Of a DNA stretch of 64,000 nt, positions 16,995 through 26,349 are shown in pieces. The position numbers were made by a program, and so were the translations under genes. Numbering within the stretch: the stretch's first letter is position 1; every line of letters starts with the position of its first letter. Source of the stretch: Parafilimonas terrae (GTDB lineage Bacteria; Bacteroidota; Bacteroidia; Chitinophagales; Chitinophagaceae); the NCBI RefSeq assembly GCF_900115755.1, contig NZ_FOXQ01000010.1:62001-126000 (forward strand), read 5' to 3'. The notes beneath the pieces are model-generated. The model had not been told where the DNA came from and made no database searches. It saw nothing but the letters and a program-made list of their open reading frames with translations.

Positions 16995-17007
16995 AGCTTT
17001 TATTTTT

Positions 17008-17067
17008 GCTTTCAGCTATCGGCTATCAGCTTTCAGCCTCATTATTCATTTTTCACCATTCACCATT
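17008..17067. repeat. short intergenic repeat tracts
   Basis: Two internally repetitive stretches fill the 77-bp gap between the GH39 and amidohydrolase genes. At 17008-17037, GCTTTCAGC and GCTATC units alternate. At 17052-17067, TTCACCA is repeated in tandem. This may be a non-coding repeat family of this genome. It marks the likely boundary between glycan-degrading and catabolic genes. Confidence 0.5.
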
Positions 17068-17071
17068 GCCC

Positions 17072-18451
17072 CTACTCAAACGACCAGTAATGCACACCCC
17101 AGGGTTCAAACTTCACGTCGATGGTTTGCGTACCTTTTTTTAGTTTGATAAACGGGTCTGGCCGCAGCCGCTGGTTTTCTTCCAGGCCTGATCCTGATGC
17201 ATCCAGCACAATATGGCGAACCTGCATATCTTTTGGCATATCATCAAGGCTAAGCTTAACCGTTACCGGCTGATCCGAAAAATTCCAGAGCACCAGGTTA
17301 TGCATCAGCATTTTTGTGTCGTGTGCAGCAAAGCCGTGTACTTTATCGTTATCAGAGCTAACGGCAACCCTGTTTCCGCCCAGCCTTGACAATAATTTGA
17401 ATGTATAGTAGGCCGGGCGCAACTGGTTTTGATAATCAATCAACCCGCTGAACTGCGCCTGCCGGTTCCACCAGCGCGTCATAAATGCCGTGCCGTGAGG
17501 TGAGAAAAATCTTGAGAATGTATCAAACGACACATACCAGTCGCGGATATGATAATAACACGACCAGTCAAGGCCCGCATCTTTCATTTGCCAGATTGTT
17601 TCAGCCACATAACAGGGCTGGAACCTGGGATCCAGAGGTGGGTTAAACAGATCCATGTTCCATTCATCCATGATCACTTCCGGTTTCAGCCCGGGATATT
17701 GGCTGATAAGATTTTTTACATATTCTATCTGGCCCCGTATAACAGTTGGGCTGTTGTTATAATGATGAAAAGAAACAAAATGCAGTGGCAGTTTTTCTGC
17801 TGAACAAACGCGCAGCAGTTCGGGTAAAATCGGTGATTTATACCAGGCCAGTGCAGGGCCGCCCACTTTGGCTTTGGGGTCTGCACGAAGGATGGCAGCA
17901 ACTGTATGTTTGTAATACCTGGCGTAACTCTCCGGCTTAAAACGATAGGGCGTACCGCCATCTTCACCTATATCCACTTCATTTCCCACTTCCCAGTAAG
18001 TAATGCCCGCTCCTTTATCCAGGTAATGTTTTACTACGTCATATACAAATTGTTCCCAGCCTGCATAGTCATTGGGCTCAACAATATCGTGATCTACCAC
18101 CGGGAAAAACTGTTTGGGTTTTAAACAAAAACTCATAAATGGTTTGGCGCCGGTTTGAAGGATATTAGACACCATGCTGTCGAGCGTAGCAAAATGATAT
18201 TTTCCGGGTTCCGGGATAACATCATAATATTCACTCACAAATATTCTTATAATGCCGGGATGTAAAGCCCTTATTTCCGTTACCCGGCTGGCCAACATTG
18301 GTTCTTCGGAGAGCCCGCCCTGGCCTAAAGCCATTTGCTCCATTTTCATGGGGCCGAGTTCTTTGTCAAACTCCACTTTTACATTAGTAACCTGTGCATG
18401 TAATTGCACACTAATCAAAATGTAAACAATGATATTTTTTATTTTAAGCAT
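17072..18451 (-). CDS. secreted GH39-type glycoside hydrolase
   Basis: A signal peptide (MLKIKNIIVYILISVQLHAQ) is followed by a clan GH-A barrel. Glu158 in YWEVGNEVD is the expected acid/base and Glu263 in VIMDEWN the nucleophile. After residue about 370 comes a beta-sandwich domain. Length (459) and motif spacing suit GH39, whose members are beta-xylosidases and alpha-L-iduronidases. It lies 27 bp after the large hydrolase gene in PUL1 and likely acts in the periplasm. Related GH-A families are possible because assignment rests on motifs. Confidence 0.75.
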   Translation of the reverse strand: MLKIKNIIVYILISVQLHAQVTNVKVEFDKELGPMKMEQMALGQGGLSEEPMLASRVTEIRALHPGIIRIFVSEYYDVIPEPGKYHFATLDSMVSNILQTGAKPFMSFCLKPKQFFPVVDHDIVEPNDYAGWEQFVYDVVKHYLDKGAGITYWEVGNEVDIGEDGGTPYRFKPESYARYYKHTVAAILRADPKAKVGGPALAWYKSPILPELLRVCSAEKLPLHFVSFHHYNNSPTVIRGQIEYVKNLISQYPGLKPEVIMDEWNMDLFNPPLDPRFQPCYVAETIWQMKDAGLDWSCYYHIRDWYVSFDTFSRFFSPHGTAFMTRWWNRQAQFSGLIDYQNQLRPAYYTFKLLSRLGGNRVAVSSDNDKVHGFAAHDTKMLMHNLVLWNFSDQPVTVKLSLDDMPKDMQVRHIVLDASGSGLEENQRLRPDPFIKLKKGTQTIDVKFEPWGVHYWSFE

Positions 18452-18478
18452 GCTGTTTAATTGAGCCGGAAATGATCT

Positions 18479-21307
18479 TTAATATTTTGCCGTGATATTA
18501 TATTTTCCTGCCGGTGCAGGAATGCTGATATATTCCTTTTTAATATCAAAATTCGTCCAACGCTTTCCGTTTACCATTACAGATTTGATTTGTTTTCCCA
18601 ATGGATGGCGAAAGCGGATAATCAACTGTTTTGGCGGATTGCGTTCCGGCGTTTCAAGCGTTGCTTTGATTTCGTTTTCCTTGTTCAAACCTTCTATTAA
18701 AAATGATATTTTACCGAAATAAGTAGGCGCATCTTTCACGTCTATTTTCTTTCCTTCTTCCAGCCATTGCCGGGGTATTGCCTGGCCAATCATAAGCGTA
18801 TCATTGCCCAACTCATTCAATAACATTTTCCGGTAAATTTCAAACCAGGCGCCGTCTGTGCTTGGAGGGCCGTAATATTGTCCCCATGCCCAGCGATGTT
18901 CAAGCGACGTAAATTGTTCGTGGGAAAACCCACAGGCCATCAAACTATAAAATGCACGTATCACAGCCTTAACATCATCCCTTAAAAAATACGGGGCTGC
19001 CTGCTGCACATACACCGGCTCGTTCGCAGCGCCCTGGTTTTTCAGGAACAAGTTATCTTCATTATCATGCAGCATGGCCGTAGTTAACCAACTATTTGCA
19101 TCAAATACACCAAGACGTGATAAATGCAAAGGGCCGCAATCAACGTCTGTTGGGTACCATTGTTCCATCATGCGGCGCGGGGTAAGCGCATCTGTGGGCA
19201 CATAATTAATCCAGGTGCCATCGGCGAGTCGTACCACAGGGGATTTAACGCTGCTTCTTGAGAATTCCTTTACTACTGATGCTTTTAATTCATCTGCAAT
19301 TTTAGCTGTTTCATCAGCCCGCGGATGCCCGTATAATGCCAGCGCCCTCGCAAACATTTCAAGCCCGCCAACATAATACGCCTGTGTGAAAGCCCATTCT
19401 CTTTCGGCATTGGTTAAGTCATTGAGCGGCGCTAAGATCAGCCCGTTTTTACCGGAACCTTCTTTTGCTTTATTTACCTGCGATATACACCAGTCAAGCG
19501 TTTTAAGTGAATTGGGCAGAAGCTGATCAAACAATTCTTTATTACCAGACAACAAAAAATTTTGCGCAATAGCATATAACTGGCCGGGAGAATATACACC
19601 CCAGTTGGCAAAACCGCCTATCCTGCCATCAGGCTGTTGCTGGCTTTTAAACATGGCGGCGTATTCTTCCTGCGCCGTTGTATCATAACCACGTAAACCA
19701 TAAATCATATAATCCACATAAACTGCCTGGTTAATGGGCCAGTCAGCATTTCTTTGCCCATAAGCCGTGTTGGCGTAAGGCAAATCCATGTGCGGTTTTC
19801 CATCTATATCCAATGTGTGCCGCGGCAGGATGAGTGCATGCCAGAGATTGGCGCGACATAAGTCATTAACGGCTTCTTCGGGTACCTTAAACTGTGCCCC
19901 TTTTGCGAGCCAGTTTTCCCAATAAGCAATTGTTTTATGTTTTTCCGCTGCATAATCCAGGTTATACAATCTCGTTAATCCAGACGGGGCAATAGCAGGA
20001 GAAGGCAGCTTGACTATAAACTCAGCATTTCCCGCTTCTGAAAGCAGGCCTGAAACAGTTAAGGTAAGTTGCTGCCCATTATCGGCAGTTACAGGATTTT
20101 TAGGCGTAACAGTTATATCTTTTCCTGCATCGAGCACTAAAAGAATACTGCCGTTTTGCTTATCTGCAATAATCCATTTACCTGCATCTTGTATTGCCTC
20201 AATATCATGGCTTTTTAATTCATTGCTTAGTGATATATTAAAATTGAATGGCCCGGGTTTTCCTGATATTTTTACCCGGCTATATATCAAACTCGGAATG
20301 TAACCGCGTATAGTGGTTGAGAGATCAGCCAGCGGCCCGGCAAACTGTTCTATCGTGGCTTGCTGCCCATTCTTTTCAAGTGCAGTAACAATAACCGGAA
20401 GTCCGTCACTGATTTTCTGGCCTTTCCACCTGCTTTCAGGCCATGTAAGATCAAGCCTGAACTTGTGCGGGGACGCAAAATCGGGCCGTACATTACCCCA
20501 ACGGTCGATAGCAAATTTATATATTGATCCTGCTGCCGCTGCCGTTACAGTAAGATGGCCGCGGGTGCCCATCCATTGTGTTTGCCAGGATACGTCCCAT
20601 TGGTATGGATTGCCAATATCCGGCCATAACCGGTTAAAAGTTTCTCTTGAAGCATCTGGTTGTTTTGCCACTTCATCCAGCACCCTGCTTCCTTTTAAAG
20701 AAGCAAGATGTTTTTTGAAATCAACAGGTTTATTCGCCAGGGTTATATAAACATCCTGTTCCGGCAGCCACATAGCACCATGTTTTAGCAGTTGCTCCAA
20801 TGCGATGGTAAAACCTGCAGTGCTGTCATCATTCAGGCGTATGGTAAGTAAAGGTGCGTCGGGCCTGAACCATGAATCATCTTTTAAACTTGCCGACTGT
20901 CCCGGAGAACCGTTTTCCATCAGATAGCCCCACATGGCATCATCTTTCAGCGTATAGGAATCTTTATGCCCGGCCAATTTTCTTAAAGGTGCTGAAGGTT
21001 TGATATAATTTATATCCGCAACCAGTTCGTCCACATCACCTGCGCCGCAGTTAAGCATAGCCGAAGCCGCACTTAAGCGATCATTTTTTTCTGTTTGCCT
21101 GCCTGATACTTCTGAAACAATAACACCGGAAGAGCCACTTACCAATTGTACAAAACGTGCATTGCGCACCGAAGCTTTATGCCCCAGCGAAAGTTTTACC
21201 TGTATTCTTTCCGTACTACCTAACTGTGGCTGTGCTGCACCAGCCAGGCAGGTAACCAACCCCCATACTGTAATAACTCCGGTTATAAAACGCGTTGTTC
21301 TTTTCAT
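18479..21307 (-). CDS. large secreted putative (alpha/alpha)6 glycoside hydrolase
   Basis: The 942-residue protein has an N-terminal signal sequence (about 1-25) and a beta-rich N-terminal half (about 26-460). A helical toroid follows, with PHMDLPYANTAYGQRNADWPINQAVYVDYMIYG near 505-537, aromatic and acidic repeats typical of six-hairpin glycosidases, and EHRWAWGQYYGPPSTDGAWFEIYR near 805-828. It ends in a short beta domain (VMVNGKRW...). This overall plan recalls GH63/GH78/GH95-like enzymes, but I cannot assign a family. It sits between susD and the GH39 gene, so it should cleave the PUL1 glycan. Confidence 0.65.
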   Translation of the reverse strand: MKRTTRFITGVITVWGLVTCLAGAAQPQLGSTERIQVKLSLGHKASVRNARFVQLVSGSSGVIVSEVSGRQTEKNDRLSAASAMLNCGAGDVDELVADINYIKPSAPLRKLAGHKDSYTLKDDAMWGYLMENGSPGQSASLKDDSWFRPDAPLLTIRLNDDSTAGFTIALEQLLKHGAMWLPEQDVYITLANKPVDFKKHLASLKGSRVLDEVAKQPDASRETFNRLWPDIGNPYQWDVSWQTQWMGTRGHLTVTAAAAGSIYKFAIDRWGNVRPDFASPHKFRLDLTWPESRWKGQKISDGLPVIVTALEKNGQQATIEQFAGPLADLSTTIRGYIPSLIYSRVKISGKPGPFNFNISLSNELKSHDIEAIQDAGKWIIADKQNGSILLVLDAGKDITVTPKNPVTADNGQQLTLTVSGLLSEAGNAEFIVKLPSPAIAPSGLTRLYNLDYAAEKHKTIAYWENWLAKGAQFKVPEEAVNDLCRANLWHALILPRHTLDIDGKPHMDLPYANTAYGQRNADWPINQAVYVDYMIYGLRGYDTTAQEEYAAMFKSQQQPDGRIGGFANWGVYSPGQLYAIAQNFLLSGNKELFDQLLPNSLKTLDWCISQVNKAKEGSGKNGLILAPLNDLTNAEREWAFTQAYYVGGLEMFARALALYGHPRADETAKIADELKASVVKEFSRSSVKSPVVRLADGTWINYVPTDALTPRRMMEQWYPTDVDCGPLHLSRLGVFDANSWLTTAMLHDNEDNLFLKNQGAANEPVYVQQAAPYFLRDDVKAVIRAFYSLMACGFSHEQFTSLEHRWAWGQYYGPPSTDGAWFEIYRKMLLNELGNDTLMIGQAIPRQWLEEGKKIDVKDAPTYFGKISFLIEGLNKENEIKATLETPERNPPKQLIIRFRHPLGKQIKSVMVNGKRWTNFDIKKEYISIPAPAGKYNITAKY

Positions 21308-21362
21308 AATAATCCTTCCATCGCTGATATACAGCTACAATTATATTTAATTCTATGCTAAT

Positions 21363-22997
21363 TTAATAATTGGGATTTTGTTCCAGGTTAGGATTTTTAT
21401 CAATTGCCGATTGCGGAATAGGAAGTACATAATTCTTTGCAGGATCAAAAACTTTTGCGCCGCCGCCGGCCGGAACAACCGTATAAACTGTATTTCCGCC
21501 AACTATATCAATTTTTATAGCATGCACTGTTCCGTTAAGTTTTGTTTCTGCAAGCTTAAGCCTTAATAAATCCGGTAATCTTTTTTCTTCAAAAGCAAGC
21601 TCCACCCTCCTTTCACGGGCAATTACCTTACGCATTTCTTCCTTGTTTAAGCCGGTTTGAATATCCGGCAGGTTTGAGCGGTTTCTTACGGCGTTAATAG
21701 CATCATATACAGATTGATCAGGACCGGCGGCTTCGTTTTTGGCTTCCGCATAGCTAAGCAATACTTCCGCATAGCGGAAAATGATCCAGTTAGCGCTGTT
21801 GCCATTATCCTGTGCGCCTGCATATTTCGGGTTTACGCCTTTAATAACATAATAGCCTGTTCTTGTTGATATGCTGCTGTTATTTAAATCTGTTGCATTC
21901 AGGCTGCCTACACCCTGTTTCATGATCATGGTAGCGCCCAGCCAAACGGATTCATCGTATATGATGGACTGGTAAAAGCGGTTTTCACGGTTTTCATAAG
22001 GATGCTGCGCATCATAACCTGAAGCCGGATCGGTAATAGGCAGTCCGTTAGCCATGGCATATTCATCCACCAGGTCTTGAGTAGGATCCACATGCCCCCA
22101 TCCTGTAAGAGAGCCATTTACAAAACGCGGCCCTATCTGCCCGATATAATTCGCGAGGGAAGTACCACCGAGATGCTGGCGGCTGAATATCACTTCCTGG
22201 TTATTATTGTTGTCTTCATAAAAAAGTGTTGAATAGTCAGGGAATAAACTGTATTTATTCAGGTCTATTACTTTTTTATATGTGGCTGCAGCCTGCTCCC
22301 AGCGGGATAAATCGTTTGAAGGGTTTTTTAACGGGCTTGCATTAAACAGCTCTGTATAACCTTCAAGCGTAAGCGCTGCGCCTCTCGTTGCCCTTCCGGA
22401 TTCAGCATCTACCGGTAAGTCACCCGCAATGGCCGCACATTCAGAGATGATAAAGCCAGCGGTTTCTTCGGAAGTATTTCTCGAACGGAATACTGCATCT
22501 CCCTGCTCGTTAATATTCAATACATCGGTAATGATGGGCACACCGCCATGATACGTCCATAACAGAGAATAGAAATAAGCCCTCAGAAAACGCGCTTCTG
22601 CCAGCCTTGTTTTTTTCCAGTCTTCGGGCAATGATGAAGCCGTAACTTTTTCTATGAACAAATTGCATTTGCGGATGTTAGCGTACTGTCCCCATTTGTT
22701 GGGCGTATTGGCCGGGGTATAAATTCCGGGCCCGTAAATATTTGTGCTTGTGCGGCCTGCCTGCCCGTTGAGGGAATTATCTGAAAAATTCTCCCAGGGG
22801 TCGCTCACGTCCAGCGTAGGTACGGCCGCATAGATATTGTTCAGGAATAAATCTGCATTATCTGAAGTTGCCCATAATGTTGCATCTGAAACCTGCTGTT
22901 TGGGTACCACTTCAAGGTATCGTTTGCAGGAGCTTATCAAAACAGATGATGAAATGATAATGATGCCAAATGCTATTTTAAAAAATTGCTTATTCAT
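21363..22997 (-). CDS. SusD/RagB-family glycan-binding lipoprotein
   Basis: Surface lipoprotein that captures oligosaccharide and caps the SusC pore. From the ATG at 22997 it has a type II signal peptide ending LISSC (lipobox); a longer frame from 23087 would hide it. TPR-like helices near KTRLAEARFLRAYFYSLLWTYHGGVPI and the C-terminal PIPQSAIDKNPNLEQNPNY are classic SusD features. Length about 544. It starts 17 bp after susC and should be cotranscribed with it. Confidence 0.95.
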   Translation of the reverse strand: MNKQFFKIAFGIIIISSSVLISSCKRYLEVVPKQQVSDATLWATSDNADLFLNNIYAAVPTLDVSDPWENFSDNSLNGQAGRTSTNIYGPGIYTPANTPNKWGQYANIRKCNLFIEKVTASSLPEDWKKTRLAEARFLRAYFYSLLWTYHGGVPIITDVLNINEQGDAVFRSRNTSEETAGFIISECAAIAGDLPVDAESGRATRGAALTLEGYTELFNASPLKNPSNDLSRWEQAAATYKKVIDLNKYSLFPDYSTLFYEDNNNNQEVIFSRQHLGGTSLANYIGQIGPRFVNGSLTGWGHVDPTQDLVDEYAMANGLPITDPASGYDAQHPYENRENRFYQSIIYDESVWLGATMIMKQGVGSLNATDLNNSSISTRTGYYVIKGVNPKYAGAQDNGNSANWIIFRYAEVLLSYAEAKNEAAGPDQSVYDAINAVRNRSNLPDIQTGLNKEEMRKVIARERRVELAFEEKRLPDLLRLKLAETKLNGTVHAIKIDIVGGNTVYTVVPAGGGAKVFDPAKNYVLPIPQSAIDKNPNLEQNPNY

Positions 22998-23014
22998 AAT
23001 GTTTGGTTTGCCGG

Positions 23015-26000
23015 TTAAAAAGTAATGTTCATACCTATTGAAATTGCCTTCTGGTTTGGATAGCCCCAGCTTCCGTTGGGTATCCATGAATTGTTGGGGC
23101 CAATTTCCGGATCGTAATTCATCAGTTTTGTCCAGGTTAAAATATTCTGTCCTGATAAATAAATCCTGGCAGACTGAAGCTTGATCCTGCTCATTACCGA
23201 AGCCGGTATTGTATAAGATAATGTAGCGCTTTTCAGCCGCAGGTAATTTGCATTCCCCATCCAGAAAGAAGATGTTTGAGAGTTATTAACGGTTGGAGAA
23301 GATGTAAGCCTTGGGAATTTAGCGTTGGTATTTTCCGGCGTCCAGTAATCAAAATCCTGTACGTACGGAAGCATGGTTTCCCAGAACGGCATAATAGTAG
23401 AGCCATGATAGTACCAGTCAACTTTTGCCGCACCCTGGAACAATAATTCCAGCCCAAAACCTTTATAGCGAACGGCAGGCGCAAACCCATAAACAATGCC
23501 CGGCACGGCTGTTGGGTTACCAATTACGGTTAAGTCATCATTATCAATCTTCCCGTCCTTGTTCATATCTTCATACCGGATGTCGCCGGGCTGAACTGCG
23601 CCCCAGGGTTGTGTTGCAATACCGGATTTTAAATTACCATCCGCATCAAAATCATCAGCCTGGAAATAACCTAAAGCATGAAAACCAAATTGCGTTCCGA
23701 GCGGCCTTCCGGTAACCCGGCGATTGGGATTATTATAGGTGGTAGGCGTTTCAAAAACCTGGAGCAATTTATTTTTTGCATAAGTCATATTGGCCGATAA
23801 AGACACACTCAGGTCTTTTGAAAATTCATGCACGGACCCGATGGTAAAATCAAAACCCTGGTTTGACATGATGCCTGCATTAACCTGGCTAAGTCCTACG
23901 CCGTATTCAGCCGGTACAATTACATCGGGGCTTACAAGCATGTTAGACCTTTTTTCATGAAAATAATCGAACTCAACATTCAGTAACCCTTTCCATAAAT
24001 TCACTTCCAGGCCAATATCCGTTTTTCTTGCCCGCTCCCAGGTAATGTTAGGATTAGGTTCTGCACTTTCGCTGATGCCTTGCACCGCATTGCCGCCCAA
24101 AACATAATTTGTACCCAACACATTATATATACTCATGTATTGAAACGGACTTCCTGCCAAAGCCCCTACTTCACCATAAGAGCCTCTTATTTTCAGGTTG
24201 TCAAGCCAGTTAAATTTATCCTTCAGGAATTTTTCTTCAGACAAACGCCAGCCCACCGAAAATGCAGGGAAGAAACCCCATCTTTTATCCGGTGCGAAAT
24301 AGTAGCTTCCATCATAACGGCCACTTGCTTCCAGCAAATATTTCTGCGCATAATTGTAAGCCACCCTGTACACCAGCCCTTCCTGTCTTGCAGCGCTGGA
24401 GGCGCCGCCTGTGGTCATATCCGCAGCACTGGAACTGCCCATATTAATCTCATCAACCGTGAGATTAAAATTTCTGCGGGAGGCTGCAAGACTTACCAGG
24501 TCGTTGCCTTTTGCTTCAAATAAACCCAATACTGAAACATTATGCTGTCCGAATGAATGGTCATAGTTCAGGCCAACCTGGTAAGTAAGCTGTGTAGCAT
24601 AATCAATATTTTGACTGAGCGAAGGCTTTGTCTGGCCCCAAATACCATCTGTAATCACATAAGGTGTTTGCGATTTATCAAGGCTTGCCTTGTGCACCGG
24701 CAAAGTCCATAGTTTATTCATGGCATAAGAAGGGTCGAATGCGATGGTACCTTTTGCTTTTAAGCCTGGTATAAAAGGTAATTTCTGTTCAACGGAAAGT
24801 TGCGTATAAAGCGCATTGGTAAGAATTTTTTGATACCCGCTGTTAAACAAGCTGCCGGTAAGAAAAGTTCCGGGCATTCCATTGCTGAAACGCAGTGGCC
24901 CGTACAATGGGTGCAAATAACCAATGAGCTCAAAAATGCGGCCCGTGGAAACCGCGGGATACATATTTTTCTGGTTTCGCCCGTTTACATTTAATGATAC
25001 ATTGGTAGTGGATGTTACCTGCGCATCTAAATTAAGCACGAGATTAAACCGGCGGGTATTGGTGGCTGGCCACATGCCTTCCTGGTACTGGTAACCCAAT
25101 GCTGCATAATATTTCACTCTTTCCGAACCACCGGAAATTTCAACATTATGCTGTGTCAGCAAGGCATTTTTATTGGTGATCATACCCCATATATCTTTAA
25201 AAGTAGGATAAGCATCAGGGTCTGAGCCATCCTGGAATTTCTGCAGTTCTTCGGCGGAATATGGCTCGGGTAAGCCTTCATTTACAGCGGCTGCATTTCT
25301 CAACGTGGCATATTGGTAGGAGTTTACAAATTTTGGTAATACAACCGGGTTTTGAGAACCCACATAACCATTATACGTGAGAGAAGGCGCACCTGATTTT
25401 CCCCTTTTAGTGGTAACCAGTATTACACCATTGGCGCCGGCAACACCATAGGGCGCAACAGCAGCGGCATCTTTTAATACTGTAAAGGATTCTATAGTGT
25501 TGGGATCAAGTTGCTGGAAAGTTCTTGGTATGCCATCAACAATAAGCAAAGGCTGGTTAGACCCTGTAGAGGACAGGCCCCTTATATAAATATTGGAGCC
25601 ATCCCTGCCCGGCTCACCGGACCCCTGTTTGAAAATAACACCGGATACCCTGCCGCCCAATCCATTACTTAAATTGGCAATGGGCACAGAGGCAATTTCT
25701 TTTCCACGCATGGTTGATACGGCAGCCGTTAGGGAAGTCTTCTTCTGTGTTCCATATCCTACCACTACCACATCGCTCAGCACATTTCCTGCCGAAGCAA
25801 TAAGGTTAATGGAGATATGGTCCCCGTTGCCCACTTTTACGTTTTGTGTTTCAAAACCTGTGTGAGAAACTACAAGTGTTTGCCCGCGTGAAACAGACAG
25901 TGTGAACTCACCGGCTTCGTTGGTAACCGTGCCCTGCTGCGTTTCCCTTACCATAACAGAAACATCCGCCAGGGCTGCTTCGCCATCAGTAACTTTACCG

Positions 26001-26110
26001 GATAATGTAAATGTTGTCTGTGCAACCACTCCTTTCGCAAAAAGCAAAAAAACAAACAATGCAAAGAATGTTTGCTTGAGAGAGATAAATTTTGAATGCG
26101 CTGATTTCAT
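23015..26110 (-). CDS. SusC/RagA-family TonB-dependent outer-membrane transporter
   Basis: The 1031-residue importer has a signal peptide (ends GVVAQ). A CarboxypepD_reg-like domain (FTLSGKVTDGEAALADVSVMV, about 35-110) is followed by a TonB box/plug (SDVVVVGYGTQKK, about 112-125; PLLIVDGIPR near 188) and a 22-strand beta-barrel closing with ISIGMNITF. It moves oligosaccharides across the outer membrane with TonB energy. It is the first gene of PUL1 and is divergent from the AraC regulator. There is no N-terminal STN domain, so signalling is not expected through an anti-sigma factor. Confidence 0.96.
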   Translation of the reverse strand: MKSAHSKFISLKQTFFALFVFLLFAKGVVAQTTFTLSGKVTDGEAALADVSVMVRETQQGTVTNEAGEFTLSVSRGQTLVVSHTGFETQNVKVGNGDHISINLIASAGNVLSDVVVVGYGTQKKTSLTAAVSTMRGKEIASVPIANLSNGLGGRVSGVIFKQGSGEPGRDGSNIYIRGLSSTGSNQPLLIVDGIPRTFQQLDPNTIESFTVLKDAAAVAPYGVAGANGVILVTTKRGKSGAPSLTYNGYVGSQNPVVLPKFVNSYQYATLRNAAAVNEGLPEPYSAEELQKFQDGSDPDAYPTFKDIWGMITNKNALLTQHNVEISGGSERVKYYAALGYQYQEGMWPATNTRRFNLVLNLDAQVTSTTNVSLNVNGRNQKNMYPAVSTGRIFELIGYLHPLYGPLRFSNGMPGTFLTGSLFNSGYQKILTNALYTQLSVEQKLPFIPGLKAKGTIAFDPSYAMNKLWTLPVHKASLDKSQTPYVITDGIWGQTKPSLSQNIDYATQLTYQVGLNYDHSFGQHNVSVLGLFEAKGNDLVSLAASRRNFNLTVDEINMGSSSAADMTTGGASSAARQEGLVYRVAYNYAQKYLLEASGRYDGSYYFAPDKRWGFFPAFSVGWRLSEEKFLKDKFNWLDNLKIRGSYGEVGALAGSPFQYMSIYNVLGTNYVLGGNAVQGISESAEPNPNITWERARKTDIGLEVNLWKGLLNVEFDYFHEKRSNMLVSPDVIVPAEYGVGLSQVNAGIMSNQGFDFTIGSVHEFSKDLSVSLSANMTYAKNKLLQVFETPTTYNNPNRRVTGRPLGTQFGFHALGYFQADDFDADGNLKSGIATQPWGAVQPGDIRYEDMNKDGKIDNDDLTVIGNPTAVPGIVYGFAPAVRYKGFGLELLFQGAAKVDWYYHGSTIMPFWETMLPYVQDFDYWTPENTNAKFPRLTSSPTVNNSQTSSFWMGNANYLRLKSATLSYTIPASVMSRIKLQSARIYLSGQNILTWTKLMNYDPEIGPNNSWIPNGSWGYPNQKAISIGMNITF

Positions 26111-26181
26111 AGCAATCGTCTTGTTTGTTTAACTTTAATTGGTTTAATACCGGACAATCAGTTTTATTTTGATTGCGTAAA

Positions 26182-26189
26182 CAAAACTA
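26182..26189 (-). promoter_or_regulatory. candidate -7 promoter element of susC
   Basis: On the minus strand the sequence reads TAGTTTTG, a perfect TAnnTTTG. It lies about 72 bp before the susC start. The TTTG expected about 20 bp further upstream is not clear. Confidence 0.35.
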
Positions 26190-26232
26190 TTTTTCAGGCC
26201 CGCGCATTTTTTACACAATCTTGCTTAATCAA

Positions 26233-26296
26233 TATCTTATCTTGTTAACACTCAAACACTAATTATCCTATTTTGACTTATTATTATCTTATTCTG
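26233..26296. promoter_or_regulatory. three phased 12-bp direct repeats, candidate AraC-type operator
   Basis: TATCTTATCTTG at 26233-26244, TATCCTATTTTG at 26264-26275 and TATCTTATTCTG at 26285-26296 fit TATCYTATYYTG. Start-to-start spacing is 31 and 21 bp, about three and two helical turns, so all three face one side of the DNA. They lie between the divergent susC and araC-type genes, where the regulator would be expected to bind. Confidence 0.5.
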
Positions 26297-26349
26297 CTAT
26301 ATAGCATACAAAATCAGGATAGGTTTTGCCATTTGCTTATGTTTGAATA

